64,000 nt of DNA, from contig NZ_WOFH01000010.1 of NCBI RefSeq assembly GCF_009733595.1, positions 124,001 through 188,000 on the forward strand, written 5' to 3'. Of the stretch, positions 43,407 to 51,743 are shown in pieces. Source of the stretch: Actinomadura litoris (GTDB taxonomy: Bacteria > Actinomycetota > Actinomycetes > Streptosporangiales > Streptosporangiaceae). Positions within the stretch are counted from its first letter, which is position 1. Each line of letters starts with the position of its first letter. The translations under genes and the position numbers were made by a program. Below the pieces are notes generated by a model. That model did no database searches, was not told where the DNA came from, and saw only the letters and a list, made by a program, of their open reading frames with translations.

Positions 43407-43796
43407 TCAGCGGGACGCGCGGGCGGCGCAGTCGGCGCAGGTGCCGAAGACCTCGACGGTGTGGGTGATGTCGACGAACCCGTGCTCGGCGCCGATCGCG
43501 TCGGCCCAGCGCTCCACGGCCGGGCCCTCCACCTCGACCGTGCGCCCGCAATCGCGGCACACGAGATGGTGGTGGTGCTGCTCGGTACGGCAGGCGCGGT
43601 ACACGGCCTCGCCCTCGTCGGTGCGCAGCACGTCGACCTCACCGGAGTCGCTGAGCGCCTGCAGCGCCCGGTAGACCGTGGTCAGGCCGATCTTGGAACC
43701 GTCCGCGCGCAGGTCGGCGTAGATGTCCTGCGCGCTGCGGAAACCCTCGCAGCCCGCCAGCATCTCCCGCACCGCGTCCCGGCGGGCCGTCGTCAT
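43407..43796 (-). CDS. zur: Zinc uptake regulator (Fur family)
   Basis: A 129-residue Fur-type repressor. Winged helix FRSAQDIYADLRADGSKIGLTTVYRALQALSDSGEVD; metal region RTEQHHHHLVCRDCGRTVEV and a second CxxC (FGTCADC). It is the last gene of znuA-znuC-znuB-zur, with its ATG overlapping the znuB stop, so zinc repression would also limit its own synthesis. Zinc specificity is inferred from the operon and the Zur-box at its head. Confidence 0.93.
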   Translation of the reverse strand: MTTARRDAVREMLAGCEGFRSAQDIYADLRADGSKIGLTTVYRALQALSDSGEVDVLRTDEGEAVYRACRTEQHHHHLVCRDCGRTVEVEGPAVERWADAIGAEHGFVDITHTVEVFGTCADCAARASR

Positions 43797-44680
43797 CCCC
43801 CAAGCACCTCCGCCTCGGCGTCCACCCCGGACCGGACGGCGGGAATCCTCCTCCCGGCCGCGGCCCGAGCGCGTGCGCGTCGCACCAGCGTCCCCCCGAG
43901 GACTGCCGCGACGAACAGGGTGAGCGCCAGCAGCACGATCGAGGGTCCCGGGGGAAGATCGTACTCGAAGGAGCCGGCCAGCCCCGCTACGGCCGACAGT
44001 ACACCGGCCGCCATCGCCAGCAGCATCGTGGCGCGGAAACCGCGGGTGAGCTGCTGCGCCGCCGCGACCGGGACGACCATGAGCGCGCTGACCAGCAGCA
44101 GCCCGATCGCGCGCATCGCGATGACGACGGTGACCGCCGCCGTGACCGCGACCAGCGCGCTCAGGAACCGGACGGGCAGCCCGGACGCCCGCGCGACCTC
44201 CTCGTCCTGGCACAGCAGGAACAGCTCGCGGCCGAACAGCGCCACGACCCCGAGGACGACGGCGGCGAGGGCGGCCACCACGTACAGGTCGTCCACCGTG
44301 ACGCTGCTGATCGAGCCGAACAGGTAGGACTGGAGGCTCGTCCCGCCGCCGCCCTCCGCGTCGGTCAGCAGCACGCCGCCCGCGAGCCCGCCGTAGAACA
44401 GCAGCGCGAGCGCGACGTCGGCGCCGCTGCGGCTGCGGGCGCGCAGCACCTCGATCGCGACCGCGCCGAGCACCGCCACGACCAGCGCGCCGAGGACGGG
44501 CGAGGTGCCGGTGAGCAGGCCGAGCCCGATGCCGGTGAGCGCGATGTGCCCGACGCCGTCGCCGAGCAGCGACAGCCGGCGCTGCACGATGAACGTGCCG
44601 ACGGCGGGCGCGGTCAGCCCGATCAGCACCGCCATCACCAGCGCGACCCGCATGAAGTCGTACTCCAGCATCCCCATCAC
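43793..44680 (-). CDS. znuB: Zinc ABC transporter permease
   Basis: A 295-residue membrane protein of the ZnuB/MntB (ABC-3) family with about eight helices, containing TFIVQRRLSLLGDGVGHIALTG near the start and QDEEVARASGLPVRFL in mid-protein. GTG 44680 overlaps the znuC stop (GTGA). It forms the channel for zinc taken from ZnuA, driven by ZnuC. Confidence 0.94.
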   Translation of the reverse strand: MMGMLEYDFMRVALVMAVLIGLTAPAVGTFIVQRRLSLLGDGVGHIALTGIGLGLLTGTSPVLGALVVAVLGAVAIEVLRARSRSGADVALALLFYGGLAGGVLLTDAEGGGGTSLQSYLFGSISSVTVDDLYVVAALAAVVLGVVALFGRELFLLCQDEEVARASGLPVRFLSALVAVTAAVTVVIAMRAIGLLLVSALMVVPVAAAQQLTRGFRATMLLAMAAGVLSAVAGLAGSFEYDLPPGPSIVLLALTLFVAAVLGGTLVRRARARAAAGRRIPAVRSGVDAEAEVLGG

Positions 44681-45375
44681 GCGCTTTCCCTCATGTCCGC
44701 GGGCGAGGAGGTGTCGCGGACGAGGCGCCCGTGCTCCAGCTCGACCGTCCTCGTGACGACCGGTTCCATGGGGCCGAGCTCGTGCGCGACGAGGACGACG
44801 GTGCGCCCGGTCCCGGCCAGGTCGCGCAGGGTCGCCGCGAGCGCGGCCTGGTTGCCCGCGTCCACCCCGGCGGTCGGCTCGTCCAGCACGAACACGTCGG
44901 GCTCCCCGGCGAGCGCGCGGGCGATCAGCACCCGCTGCTGCTGCCCGCCCGACAGCAGGTGCGCCGACTCGCGGGCGAGCGCGGTGAGGCCGGCGGCCTC
45001 CAGCGCCCGGTCGACGGCGGCGCGGTCGGCGGCCGAGGCGGGCCGCCAGCGCGACTGCCGCGCGACGCGTCCGGACGCGACGACCTCCCGGACCGTCGAG
45101 GGCACGCCGCCGCCCATCGGCAGCCGCTGCGGCACGTACCCGACGCGCCGCCAGTCGCGGAACCGGCCGGGCGGCACGCCGTAGATCTCGGTGCGCCCGC
45201 CCGCCAGCGGGACGAGCCCGAGCAGCGCCTTGACCAGGGTGGACTTGCCCGCCCCGTTCGGTCCCATGACCGCGAGGACGTCGCCGGGGGCCACCTCCAG
45301 GTCGACGGCGTCGAGCACCGCGCGGCCGTCGCGCCGGACGGTCCCGGCCGTCATCGCGAAGGGCGGCGCGCTCAT
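44677..45375 (-). CDS. znuC: Zinc ABC transporter ATP-binding protein
   Basis: A 232-residue ATPase: Walker A MGPNGAGKST, Q-loop GYVPQRLPM, signature LLSGGQQQRVLIARAL, Walker B VFVLDEPTAGVD and the switch His in VLVAHELGPM. It overlaps znuA and znuB by 4 bp each (ATGA and GTGA). It powers zinc import through ZnuB. Confidence 0.95.
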   Translation of the reverse strand: MSAPPFAMTAGTVRRDGRAVLDAVDLEVAPGDVLAVMGPNGAGKSTLVKALLGLVPLAGGRTEIYGVPPGRFRDWRRVGYVPQRLPMGGGVPSTVREVVASGRVARQSRWRPASAADRAAVDRALEAAGLTALARESAHLLSGGQQQRVLIARALAGEPDVFVLDEPTAGVDAGNQAALAATLRDLAGTGRTVVLVAHELGPMEPVVTRTVELEHGRLVRDTSSPADMRESA

Positions 45376-46364
45376 GAGCACCCCAGCGCGGGACGCAGCA
45401 CGGCCAGGTTCTTCTCCATGATCGTCATGTAGTCGTCGGACGAGCCGCTCTCGACGCCCTCCACGGGGTCGAGGACGGCCGTCCGCACCCCCGCCTCGCG
45501 CGCGAGCGCCTCCCCGACCTTGGGGCTGACCAGCGTCTCGGTGAACACGGTGGTCGCGCCCGCCGCCTTGATCTGCCCCGTCAGCTCGGCGAGCCGCCGG
45601 GGGGACGGCTCGCTGGTCGGGTCCACGCCCGCGATCGACACCTGCCGGAGGCCGTACCGCTCGGCGAGGTAGCCGAACGCGGCGTGCGCGGTGACGATCG
45701 ACCGGCGCCCGCAGGTCCTCAGCCCGTCGCGGTAGCGGCGGTCGAGGCCGGTCAGCTTGGCGGCGACGGTGTTGGCACGTTCCTTGTAGGCGGCGGCGTG
45801 CTCGGGGTCGGCGGCGGCCAGCTTGCCGCCGAGCGCGGTGGCGACGGTGGCCATGCGGCTGGGGTCCAGCCATATGTGCGGGTCGAAGTGGGCCTTGCCG
45901 CCGCCGTGCTCGTGCTCGTGGTCCTCCTCGTCCTCGGCGGGCGGCGGCAGCGTCCTGACGAGGCTCGCGGCGTCCAGCGAGGTGTCCTTGGCGTGCTTGG
46001 CGACGGCGTCGTCCACGGCGGGCTGGACGCCCTTCACGTAGACGGCGAGGCCCGCCTTCTCGATCCGGGCGACCTGCTTGGCGGTCAGTTCCAGGTCGTG
46101 CGGTTCGGCGCCCGGTCTGGTCAGCGTCTGGACGGCGACGTCGGGCCCGCCGACCTCCTTCGCCAGCCAGGCGGCCGGGTAGAACGAGGCGACGACGTCC
46201 AGGCGGCCGGACGGGCCGTCGGCGCCGGCGCCGCCGCAGCCCGCCAGCCCGGCGAGCGCGGTGAGCCCGGCGACGGCGACGGCCGCCCTGCGCGGGGTGT
46301 GGGCGGGATGGGTGTCGGTGGGTGCGGTGTCCGAGCGTGGAGCGGTGTTCCAGGGGGTCAGCAC
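45372..46364 (-). CDS. znuA: Zinc ABC transporter substrate-binding lipoprotein
   Basis: A 330-residue cluster A-I binding protein. A lipobox, LAGLAGCGG, places the lipidated Cys near residue 37. The mature part has FYPAAWLAKEVGG, a His/Asp/Glu-rich loop (EDEEDHEHEHGGG), PHIWLDP and AHAAFGYLAERYGL, with zinc-ligand His in each. The GTG start 46364 lies about 7 bp from the -10 hexamer, so the transcript is probably leaderless. The promoter carries a Zur box. It captures zinc outside the membrane. Confidence 0.94.
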   Translation of the reverse strand: MLTPWNTAPRSDTAPTDTHPAHTPRRAAVAVAGLTALAGLAGCGGAGADGPSGRLDVVASFYPAAWLAKEVGGPDVAVQTLTRPGAEPHDLELTAKQVARIEKAGLAVYVKGVQPAVDDAVAKHAKDTSLDAASLVRTLPPPAEDEEDHEHEHGGGKAHFDPHIWLDPSRMATVATALGGKLAAADPEHAAAYKERANTVAAKLTGLDRRYRDGLRTCGRRSIVTAHAAFGYLAERYGLRQVSIAGVDPTSEPSPRRLAELTGQIKAAGATTVFTETLVSPKVGEALAREAGVRTAVLDPVEGVESGSSDDYMTIMEKNLAVLRPALGCS

Positions 46365-46370
46365 GGAACG

Positions 46371-46400
46371 ATTATGGATGAAGATGAAAATGATTGTCAA
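46371..46400 (-). promoter_or_regulatory. znuA promoter with Zur box
   Basis: On the minus strand TTGACA (46400-46395), an 18-bp spacer and CATAAT (46376-46371) form a near-consensus promoter. The Zur-box-like palindrome TGAAAATGATTGTCA (46385-46399) overlaps the -35. It also covers the stop codon of the preceding gene. Zinc-loaded Zur would block polymerase here. Confidence 0.9.
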
Positions 46401-46717
46401 AACCGTCCGAAGGCCCTGGCCAGGGCGAATCCGGTCAGGACGGTCAGAGCCACCACCCGCAACACGCGTCCCTGCGGGTCCAGCGCGGGCCAGTTGAGGT
46501 AGGCGAACCAGCCCAGCGCCACCGCGAGGACCAGCAGCCCGGCGGCGGCGACCCAGCCCGTCCCGACCATGCCGACCACCAGCAGGACGAACACCGCCGC
46601 CAGCAGCGCCGCCCTCGGCATCCGGTGCAGGAACACCACGGGAGCCGCGCTCCACCGCTCGACCGTCGCCCGCATGCCCGTCGCCGGGGTCTCCGGCCGC
46701 CCGCCTCGTGTGCTCAC
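46397..46717 (-). CDS. DUF6703-like small membrane protein
   Basis: A 106-residue protein with two to three hydrophobic helices (LLAAVFVLLVVGMVGTGWVAAA and following, and a C-terminal one) after a short basic N-terminus. The segment LNWPALDPQGRVLRVVAL matches actinobacterial DUF6703 proteins. GTG 46717. Its stop codon lies within the Zur box of the next operon. Function unknown. Confidence 0.75.
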   Translation of the reverse strand: MSTRGGRPETPATGMRATVERWSAAPVVFLHRMPRAALLAAVFVLLVVGMVGTGWVAAAGLLVLAVALGWFAYLNWPALDPQGRVLRVVALTVLTGFALARAFGRF

Positions 46718-46745
46718 GGGGCCAAGGTACTGCGAGGATGGGGCG

Positions 46746-47030
46746 ATGATCGCGATAACCCGGTACCGCGTGCCAGGTGAGGGCGCGGGCGACTTCGCCG
46801 CCCGCATGACGGCCCTGCTGCGGACGCTGTCGGCCAGCCCCGGCTTCCGCTCCGGCCGCCTCGCCAGGACCGTCGACGAGCCGGGCCTGTGGGCGCTGGT
46901 CACCGAGTGGGACGGCGCGGGGTACTACCGCCGCGCGCTCGGCGCCTACGAGGTGCGGCTGGAGTTCATCCCGCTCGCCGCCATGGCGGTGGACGAGCCC
47001 GGCGCCTACGAGGTCGTCAGCTCCGCCTGA
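46746..47030 (+). CDS. Antibiotic-biosynthesis-monooxygenase-type (ABM) protein
   Basis: A 94-residue dimeric alpha+beta barrel protein: IAITRYRVPGEGAGDFAARM, LSASPGFRSGRLARTVDEPGLWALVTEWDG and AGYYRRALGAYEVR. Such proteins are often heme-degrading or quinone-handling oxygenases or mere binding folds. ATG 46746, divergent from the DUF6703 gene with a 28-bp gap. Confidence 0.82.
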   Translation: MIAITRYRVPGEGAGDFAARMTALLRTLSASPGFRSGRLARTVDEPGLWALVTEWDGAGYYRRALGAYEVRLEFIPLAAMAVDEPGAYEVVSSA

Positions 47031-47240
47031 GCCGACCCGCGGCCCGGCCGGGATCGGCCGGGGGCGGCGGGGCCCGGTCGGGGCCGGTCCAGATAAGGGC
47101 AACCGCCGGGCAAGAAGCGTCCTGGCCCGGTTTCACCCCGTCCGTCCATGGTCATCTTTGCCGCATCACGATCATGCCGCCCGCCGCGCGGGGGACAGGG
47201 CCGCCGGGCGGGGCGCGCGTCGGGGTTCGGGGGAGATGTG

Positions 47241-48620
47241 ATGCGCCATGCCGTCCAGCTCAGCGGAGTCCTCGGGGTGGCGGTCGCCGCGCCCCTCCTC
47301 GCCTGCCTGTGGCCCGCCGCCGCGCGGCCGCCGGCCGCGGCGCTGACCGGCGCGGCCGAGGACGGCCCCGGAGGGGCGCGGACGGTCCGCTACCACGGCG
47401 TGCGCGTGCCCGTCCCCGAGGGCTGGACGGTGTACCGGCTCGACCGCGACCCCTCCCGCTGCGTCCGCTACGACCGGCACGCCGTCTACCTCGGACGCCC
47501 CGGACCGCAGCCCGACTGCCCGGCCCGCGTGGTCGGCCGCACCGAGGCCGTCCACGTGCAGCCGCTCGACGGGCGGCCGGAGGCGGACGGCGGCCCGGGC
47601 GCCTCGTCCCGGACGATCGTGCGGGGGAGCAGGCTCGCCTCCTACACCGTCCGGCGGAGCACCGGCCAGGAGGCGCGCCTCGCGCTGCCCGAGGCCGGCG
47701 TCGCGATCACCGGCGTGTACGGGACGGACCCGTCCCTGCTCCAGTGGCTGCTGCGCGGCACCCGCCTGGACCCGGCCGGGCCCGCCGTGCCACCCGGCCA
47801 CCACCGGCCGGGGGAGCCGGATCCGCCCACCGACCCCACCGACGACCCGTCCTTCGCGATGCCGCCCTTCATCGGCCCCCCGGGCCCGGACGGCGAGGAC
47901 GGCGAGCAGGGGGACGGCGGCGACGAGACGAAGGCGGAGGGCGCGTGGGCGGCGGGCAGGGGGTTCGACACCTGCACGGCCCCGGCGCTCTCCTCGATGC
48001 GGGCGTGGCGGCCCTCGTTCAAGATCACCAACATCTACATCGGCGGCGCGGCCCGGGGGTGCGCCCAGCCCAACCTCACCCCGGGCTGGGTGCGGAAGGT
48101 CCGGAAGATGGGCTACCGCATCACCCCCACCTACGTCGGGCTCCAGGCGCCCTGCGGGAGCCGCCCCCAGCGGTTCACCGCCGGGAACGCCGCGTCCAAG
48201 GGCCGGAAGGCGGCCGTGGACGCCGCGCGCAGGGCCAGGGCGCTCGGCATCCCGCCCCACAAGCCGATCTACTTCGACATGGAGGCCTACCGGGGGAACG
48301 CCGCGTGCCGGAGGGCCGTCCTGCGCTTCGTCAACGGGTGGGTGAAGCGGCTGAAGAGCGAGAACTACAAGCCGTGCCTGTACAGCAGCGCCGCCTCCGG
48401 CATCCGCGACGTCGGACGGTCCGCCCGGATCGCCAGGCCCGGCTGCGTCTGGTTCGCCAACTGGGACGGCAGGGCCCGCCTGTACGGCGATCCCTACCTG
48501 CCCGACCACTGGTGGACGCCGCACCGGCGGATCAAGCAGTACCGGGGCGGCCACCGGGAGCGGCACGGCGGCGTGACGCTCAACATCGACAGCAACATCG
48601 TCGACGGGAGCGTCTACTGA
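47241..48620 (+). CDS. Secreted DUF1906 (Rv2525c-like) glycoside-hydrolase-fold protein
   Basis: A 459-residue exported protein. A signal peptide (MRHAVQLSGVLGVAVAAPLL...) precedes a unique domain of about 130 residues (TVRYHGVRVPVPEGW), a short linker with collagen-like GPP GPD GED GEQ GDG triplets, and a C-terminal DUF1906 domain from about residue 235 (FDTCTAPALSSM, TNIYIGGAARGCAQPNLTPGWV, PIYFDMEAY, LYSSAASG, WFANWDG, IKQYRGG). The fold is TIM-barrel-like and the acidic residues resemble GH25 lysozymes. Likely acts at the cell wall. ATG 47241 after GGGGGAG. Confidence 0.85.
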   Translation: MRHAVQLSGVLGVAVAAPLLACLWPAAARPPAAALTGAAEDGPGGARTVRYHGVRVPVPEGWTVYRLDRDPSRCVRYDRHAVYLGRPGPQPDCPARVVGRTEAVHVQPLDGRPEADGGPGASSRTIVRGSRLASYTVRRSTGQEARLALPEAGVAITGVYGTDPSLLQWLLRGTRLDPAGPAVPPGHHRPGEPDPPTDPTDDPSFAMPPFIGPPGPDGEDGEQGDGGDETKAEGAWAAGRGFDTCTAPALSSMRAWRPSFKITNIYIGGAARGCAQPNLTPGWVRKVRKMGYRITPTYVGLQAPCGSRPQRFTAGNAASKGRKAAVDAARRARALGIPPHKPIYFDMEAYRGNAACRRAVLRFVNGWVKRLKSENYKPCLYSSAASGIRDVGRSARIARPGCVWFANWDGRARLYGDPYLPDHWWTPHRRIKQYRGGHRERHGGVTLNIDSNIVDGSVY

Positions 48621-48816
48621 CACCCGACCGGCCACCGTGCCCTAAGCTGGGCGGTGCCCGGAGGCGCCGGGCGACGTCCGGGCCTCACGGCGGCATCGCG
48701 GCCGACCGTCGCGATGCGTTCATCGGGGATCACACGCGCCACCCGCCCGCCGCCCGGCGGGGCCCAGGGGGCGCACGCACTGTCCCGCCGACCGCCAGCC
48801 GGATGGAGAACCTCTC
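48621..48816 (+). promoter_or_regulatory. glyS upstream region
   Basis: A 196-bp gap. CTGACA (48617-48622) with CCTAAG (48641-48646) at an 18-bp spacer is the best promoter candidate. No T-box antiterminator features were found. GC-rich hairpins near 48655-48685 are possible but not striking. Confidence 0.4.
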
Positions 48817-50205
48817 ATGGCACGCCGCTCAGATGTGCTGGACACGATCGTCAACCTCGCCAAACGGCGGGGCCTGGTCTACCCGTCGAGTGAGATCTAC
48901 GGCGGGCTCCGCGCCTCCTGGGACTACGGCCCGCTCGGCGTGGAGCTGAAGAACAACGTCAAGCGCCAGTGGTGGAAGTCCATGGTGCAGGGCCGCGACG
49001 ACGTCGTGGGCCTCGACTCCTGCGTCATCCTGGCGCGCGAGGTGTGGGAGGCCAGCGGCCACGTCCAGGCGTTCGTCGACCCGCTCACCGAGTGCCAGTC
49101 GTGCCACAAGCGCTTCCGCGCCGACCACCTCGAAGAGGCCTACGAGGCCAAGCACGGCCGCCCGCCCGCCGGGGGCCTGGCCGACATCACCTGCCCCAAC
49201 TGCGGCGTGAAGGGCTCCTTCACCGAGCCGAAGATGTTCAACGGCCTGCTCAAGACCTACCTCGGCGTCGTCGAGGACGAGTCGGGCCTGGCCTACCTGC
49301 GTCCCGAGACGGCGCAGGGCATCTTCATCAACTACCTGAACGTCCAGCAGTCGGCGCGCCGCAAGGTGCCCTTCGGCATCGGGCAGATCGGCAAGTCGTT
49401 CCGCAACGAGGTCACGCCCGGCAACTTCATCTTCCGCACGCGCGAGTTCGAGCAGATGGAGATGGAGTTCTTCGTCAAGCCCGGCAGCGACGAGGAATGG
49501 CACCAGTACTGGATCGACGAGCGCTTCCAGTGGTACGTCGACCTCGGCGTCCGCAAGGAGAACCTGCGGCTGTACGAGCACCCGGCCGAGAAGCTGTCGC
49601 ACTACTCCAAGCGCACGGTGGACGTCGAGTACCGCTTCGACTTCGTCGGCGCCGAGTGGGGCGAGCTGGAGGGCGTCGCCAACCGCACCGACTTCGACCT
49701 GACGACGCACGCCAAGGCGTCCGGCGCCGACCTGTCGTTCTTCGACCAGGAGTCCGGGGACCGCTTCACCCCGTACGTGATCGAGCCCGCGGCCGGCGTC
49801 GACCGCTGCACGCTCACGTTCATGATGGACGCCTACGCCGAGGACGAGGCGCCCAACGCCAAGGGCAAGCTGGAGAAGCGCGTCGTCATGCGGCTCGACC
49901 GGCGGCTCGCCCCGGTCAAGGTCGCGGTGCTGCCGCTGTCGCGCAACACCGACCTGTCGCCGAAGGCCCGCGACCTTGCCGCGCAGCTCCGCCGCAACTG
50001 GAACGTCGACTTCGACGACGCGGGCGCCATCGGCCGCCGCTACCGCCGCCAGGACGAGATCGGCACGCCGTTCTGCGTCACCGTCGACTTCGACACCCTC
50101 GACGATGATGCCGTCACCGTCCGCGAGCGCGACTCGATGAGCCAGGAGCGCATCGCGCTCAGCCAGGTCGAGTCGTTCCTGGCCGCGCAGCTCGTCGGCT
50201 GCTGA
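48817..50205 (+). CDS. glyS: Glycine-tRNA ligase (dimeric type)
   Basis: A 462-residue class II synthetase of the single-chain alpha2 type. Motifs: GLVYPSSEIYGGLRASWDYGPLG near the start, zinc-like Cys pairs CQSCHKRF and CPNCGVKG, motif 2 RNEVTPGNFIFRTREFEQME, and the C-terminal anticodon-binding domain (VKVAVLPLSRN, DEIGTPFCVTVDFDTL). ATG 48817. It charges tRNA-Gly for protein synthesis. A hairpin follows 14 bp after the stop. Confidence 0.96.
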   Translation: MARRSDVLDTIVNLAKRRGLVYPSSEIYGGLRASWDYGPLGVELKNNVKRQWWKSMVQGRDDVVGLDSCVILAREVWEASGHVQAFVDPLTECQSCHKRFRADHLEEAYEAKHGRPPAGGLADITCPNCGVKGSFTEPKMFNGLLKTYLGVVEDESGLAYLRPETAQGIFINYLNVQQSARRKVPFGIGQIGKSFRNEVTPGNFIFRTREFEQMEMEFFVKPGSDEEWHQYWIDERFQWYVDLGVRKENLRLYEHPAEKLSHYSKRTVDVEYRFDFVGAEWGELEGVANRTDFDLTTHAKASGADLSFFDQESGDRFTPYVIEPAAGVDRCTLTFMMDAYAEDEAPNAKGKLEKRVVMRLDRRLAPVKVAVLPLSRNTDLSPKARDLAAQLRRNWNVDFDDAGAIGRRYRRQDEIGTPFCVTVDFDTLDDDAVTVRERDSMSQERIALSQVESFLAAQLVGC

Positions 50206-50219
50206 TCATCCGCCTCGAC

Positions 50220-50247
50220 GGGCCGCCCCTCGCCTGGGGGGCGGCCC
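50220..50247. terminator. glyS terminator
   Basis: Perfect 10-bp stem GGGCCGCCCC / GGGGCGGCCC with an 8-nt loop, between convergent genes. Confidence 0.75.
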
Positions 50248-50296
50248 GCGCGGTTCTGGGAGCAGGCTTTTCGGGAGCGGGTTCTGCGGGGGAGCG

Positions 50297-51004
50297 TCAG
50301 CCGGTCACGTAGAGGGGCTGGTCGAAGGTCCCGGACCCGGCCGTCCTCTCGCCGAGCAGCCGGTAGGTGGCGTTGTAGGTGCCGTCGGGCGGGCAGCCCG
50401 GGTCGCTGCCCGCCTGCTTGAGGATCTTGGCGTCCCGCAACCTGAGCTGGGTCTGGTCGTCGTCCGGTACGGGCCGGGAGGCGTTGTCGCGGTTGTAGGC
50501 GTCGGCGACGACGTCGGCGCCGTACACGCAGGTTACCGTGGCGCCGCCCAGGCTCACGACGACCCTGGCGCTGAACCCCGCGAACGTGGCGGTGCCGTCC
50601 CGGCCGCCGGTGCGGGCGGGGTCGAAGGCGATCGAGCCGCCGGTCCAGGGCAGGTTCGCGCCGGTGATCGTCGCGGGCGCGCTGCCCGTGCAGGGGCCGC
50701 CGCCCGTGCTGAAGACCACCTCGCCGACGGACAGGCCGCCGCCGTCCGACCGCACCGACCCGGTCAGCGTCGCCTCCGTGCAGCTCCCGCTGCTCGCCGC
50801 GGTGGACATGGTGGCGCTGCCGAGCAGCAGCGCCCGCACGTTGCCCGAGTAGGGGTCGGCGGTGGCGGATCCGGTCCGGACGGTCGTCGACGCGGCCGAG
50901 GCGGCTGGGGCGGCTGATGCGGGCGGGGCCGGTGCGGTGAGGGCGACCACGGCCGCCGCGCCGAACACCGCGGCGGCGGCCCTGCGCTGTCTGACTTTTC
51001 GCAT
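50297..51004 (-). CDS. Secreted protein of unknown family
   Basis: A 235-residue product with a signal peptide (RKVRQRRAAAAVFGAAAVV, cleavage near ASA-AP around residue 32). The mature part is beta-rich, Thr/Ser/Gly-rich and contains several Cys (SCTEATL, GPCTGSAP, TCVYGAD, GCPPDGTYNATY) likely in disulfides. The pattern resembles small beta-sandwich proteins seen in actinobacterial exports. ATG 51004 is preceded by AAGGAGG. Function unknown. Confidence 0.7.
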   Translation of the reverse strand: MRKVRQRRAAAAVFGAAAVVALTAPAPPASAAPAASAASTTVRTGSATADPYSGNVRALLLGSATMSTAASSGSCTEATLTGSVRSDGGGLSVGEVVFSTGGGPCTGSAPATITGANLPWTGGSIAFDPARTGGRDGTATFAGFSARVVVSLGGATVTCVYGADVVADAYNRDNASRPVPDDDQTQLRLRDAKILKQAGSDPGCPPDGTYNATYRLLGERTAGSGTFDQPLYVTG

Positions 51005-51238
51005 TTGATCCTCCTTGTCCCTTTTGTGACCTCGTCACGGTAAGCCGGGGCCGTGGCCGGGCGGTGACGCTGCGGCGCCAGATCATTGTGGCCCTACCAG
51101 GGCTTGACGGCTGCGCTGGACGAACGTCGAGCGAGGCGGGGAGCACCGCGTTCTTGGGCTAGGTTGGGCGGGACGGGCGCCGAGTCCGCGCCTCTGCGTG
51201 ATCATCGACGGCACGCGATCGAACCGAGGGAGGGACGG
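51005..51238. other. Divergent 234-bp region
   Basis: Between two divergent genes for exported proteins. No operator was recognised; GGGAGGG at 51228-51234 is the ribosome-binding site of the right-hand gene. Confidence 0.45.
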
Positions 51239-51673
51239 GTGGCCGACACGCGCGACCTCCGCGTCCCGCCGGCACCGGTCGGGCGGCTCGCGAGGCTGGT
51301 CGTCATCGCGCTGGGCCTGGTCGGCTTCGTGGCCGCCCCGGCCGGAGCACCCGCCTCCGCGACCTCCGTCACCAGCGTCACCTCCGTCACCTCGGCGGCG
51401 GCCAAGGCTCCGGCGCGCGGCCGGACCGCCGACCGCCACCGGGACGGGCACGCCGAGACCACAAACGCCGCCGAGGCCGCCGCCACGGCCGCCGCGCGGC
51501 ACACCACCGCCGCGCCGCCGCACGTCTCGCACGCGGCCCTGCCCGCGTCCGAACTCCAGGTCGGGCCGCCGCCCGCGTGGCTCGACCGTCCGGCGCGGGC
51601 GCCCTCGCGCCCCTCCGCCGCCTTCGGCGACGCGCCGCGCGGCCGATCCCCGCCCGCCTCCACAGGGATCTAG
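51239..51673 (+). CDS. Short exported Ala/Thr/Pro-rich protein
   Basis: A 144-residue product starting at GTG 51239 after GGGAGGG. A hydrophobic segment at about 18-45 (LARLVVIALGLVGFVAAPAG) acts as signal peptide or anchor. The rest is low-complexity Ala, Thr, Ser, Pro and His. No domain recognised. It ends 70 bp before the SecDF gene, in the same direction, so it may be co-transcribed with it. Confidence 0.55.
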   Translation: MADTRDLRVPPAPVGRLARLVVIALGLVGFVAAPAGAPASATSVTSVTSVTSAAAKAPARGRTADRHRDGHAETTNAAEAAATAAARHTTAAPPHVSHAALPASELQVGPPPAWLDRPARAPSRPSAAFGDAPRGRSPPASTGI

Positions 51674-51743
51674 CCGTTCCTGTCCGCGGTGCCGCACGCC
51701 CCTCCCGGCGGCGGCGCCGGAGCTCCGTGTGGAGGTCCTCCCC

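Noticed and set aside
48621..48816. T-box riboswitch upstream of glyS
   Set aside because: No T-box sequence, specifier loop or terminator/antiterminator pair was found.
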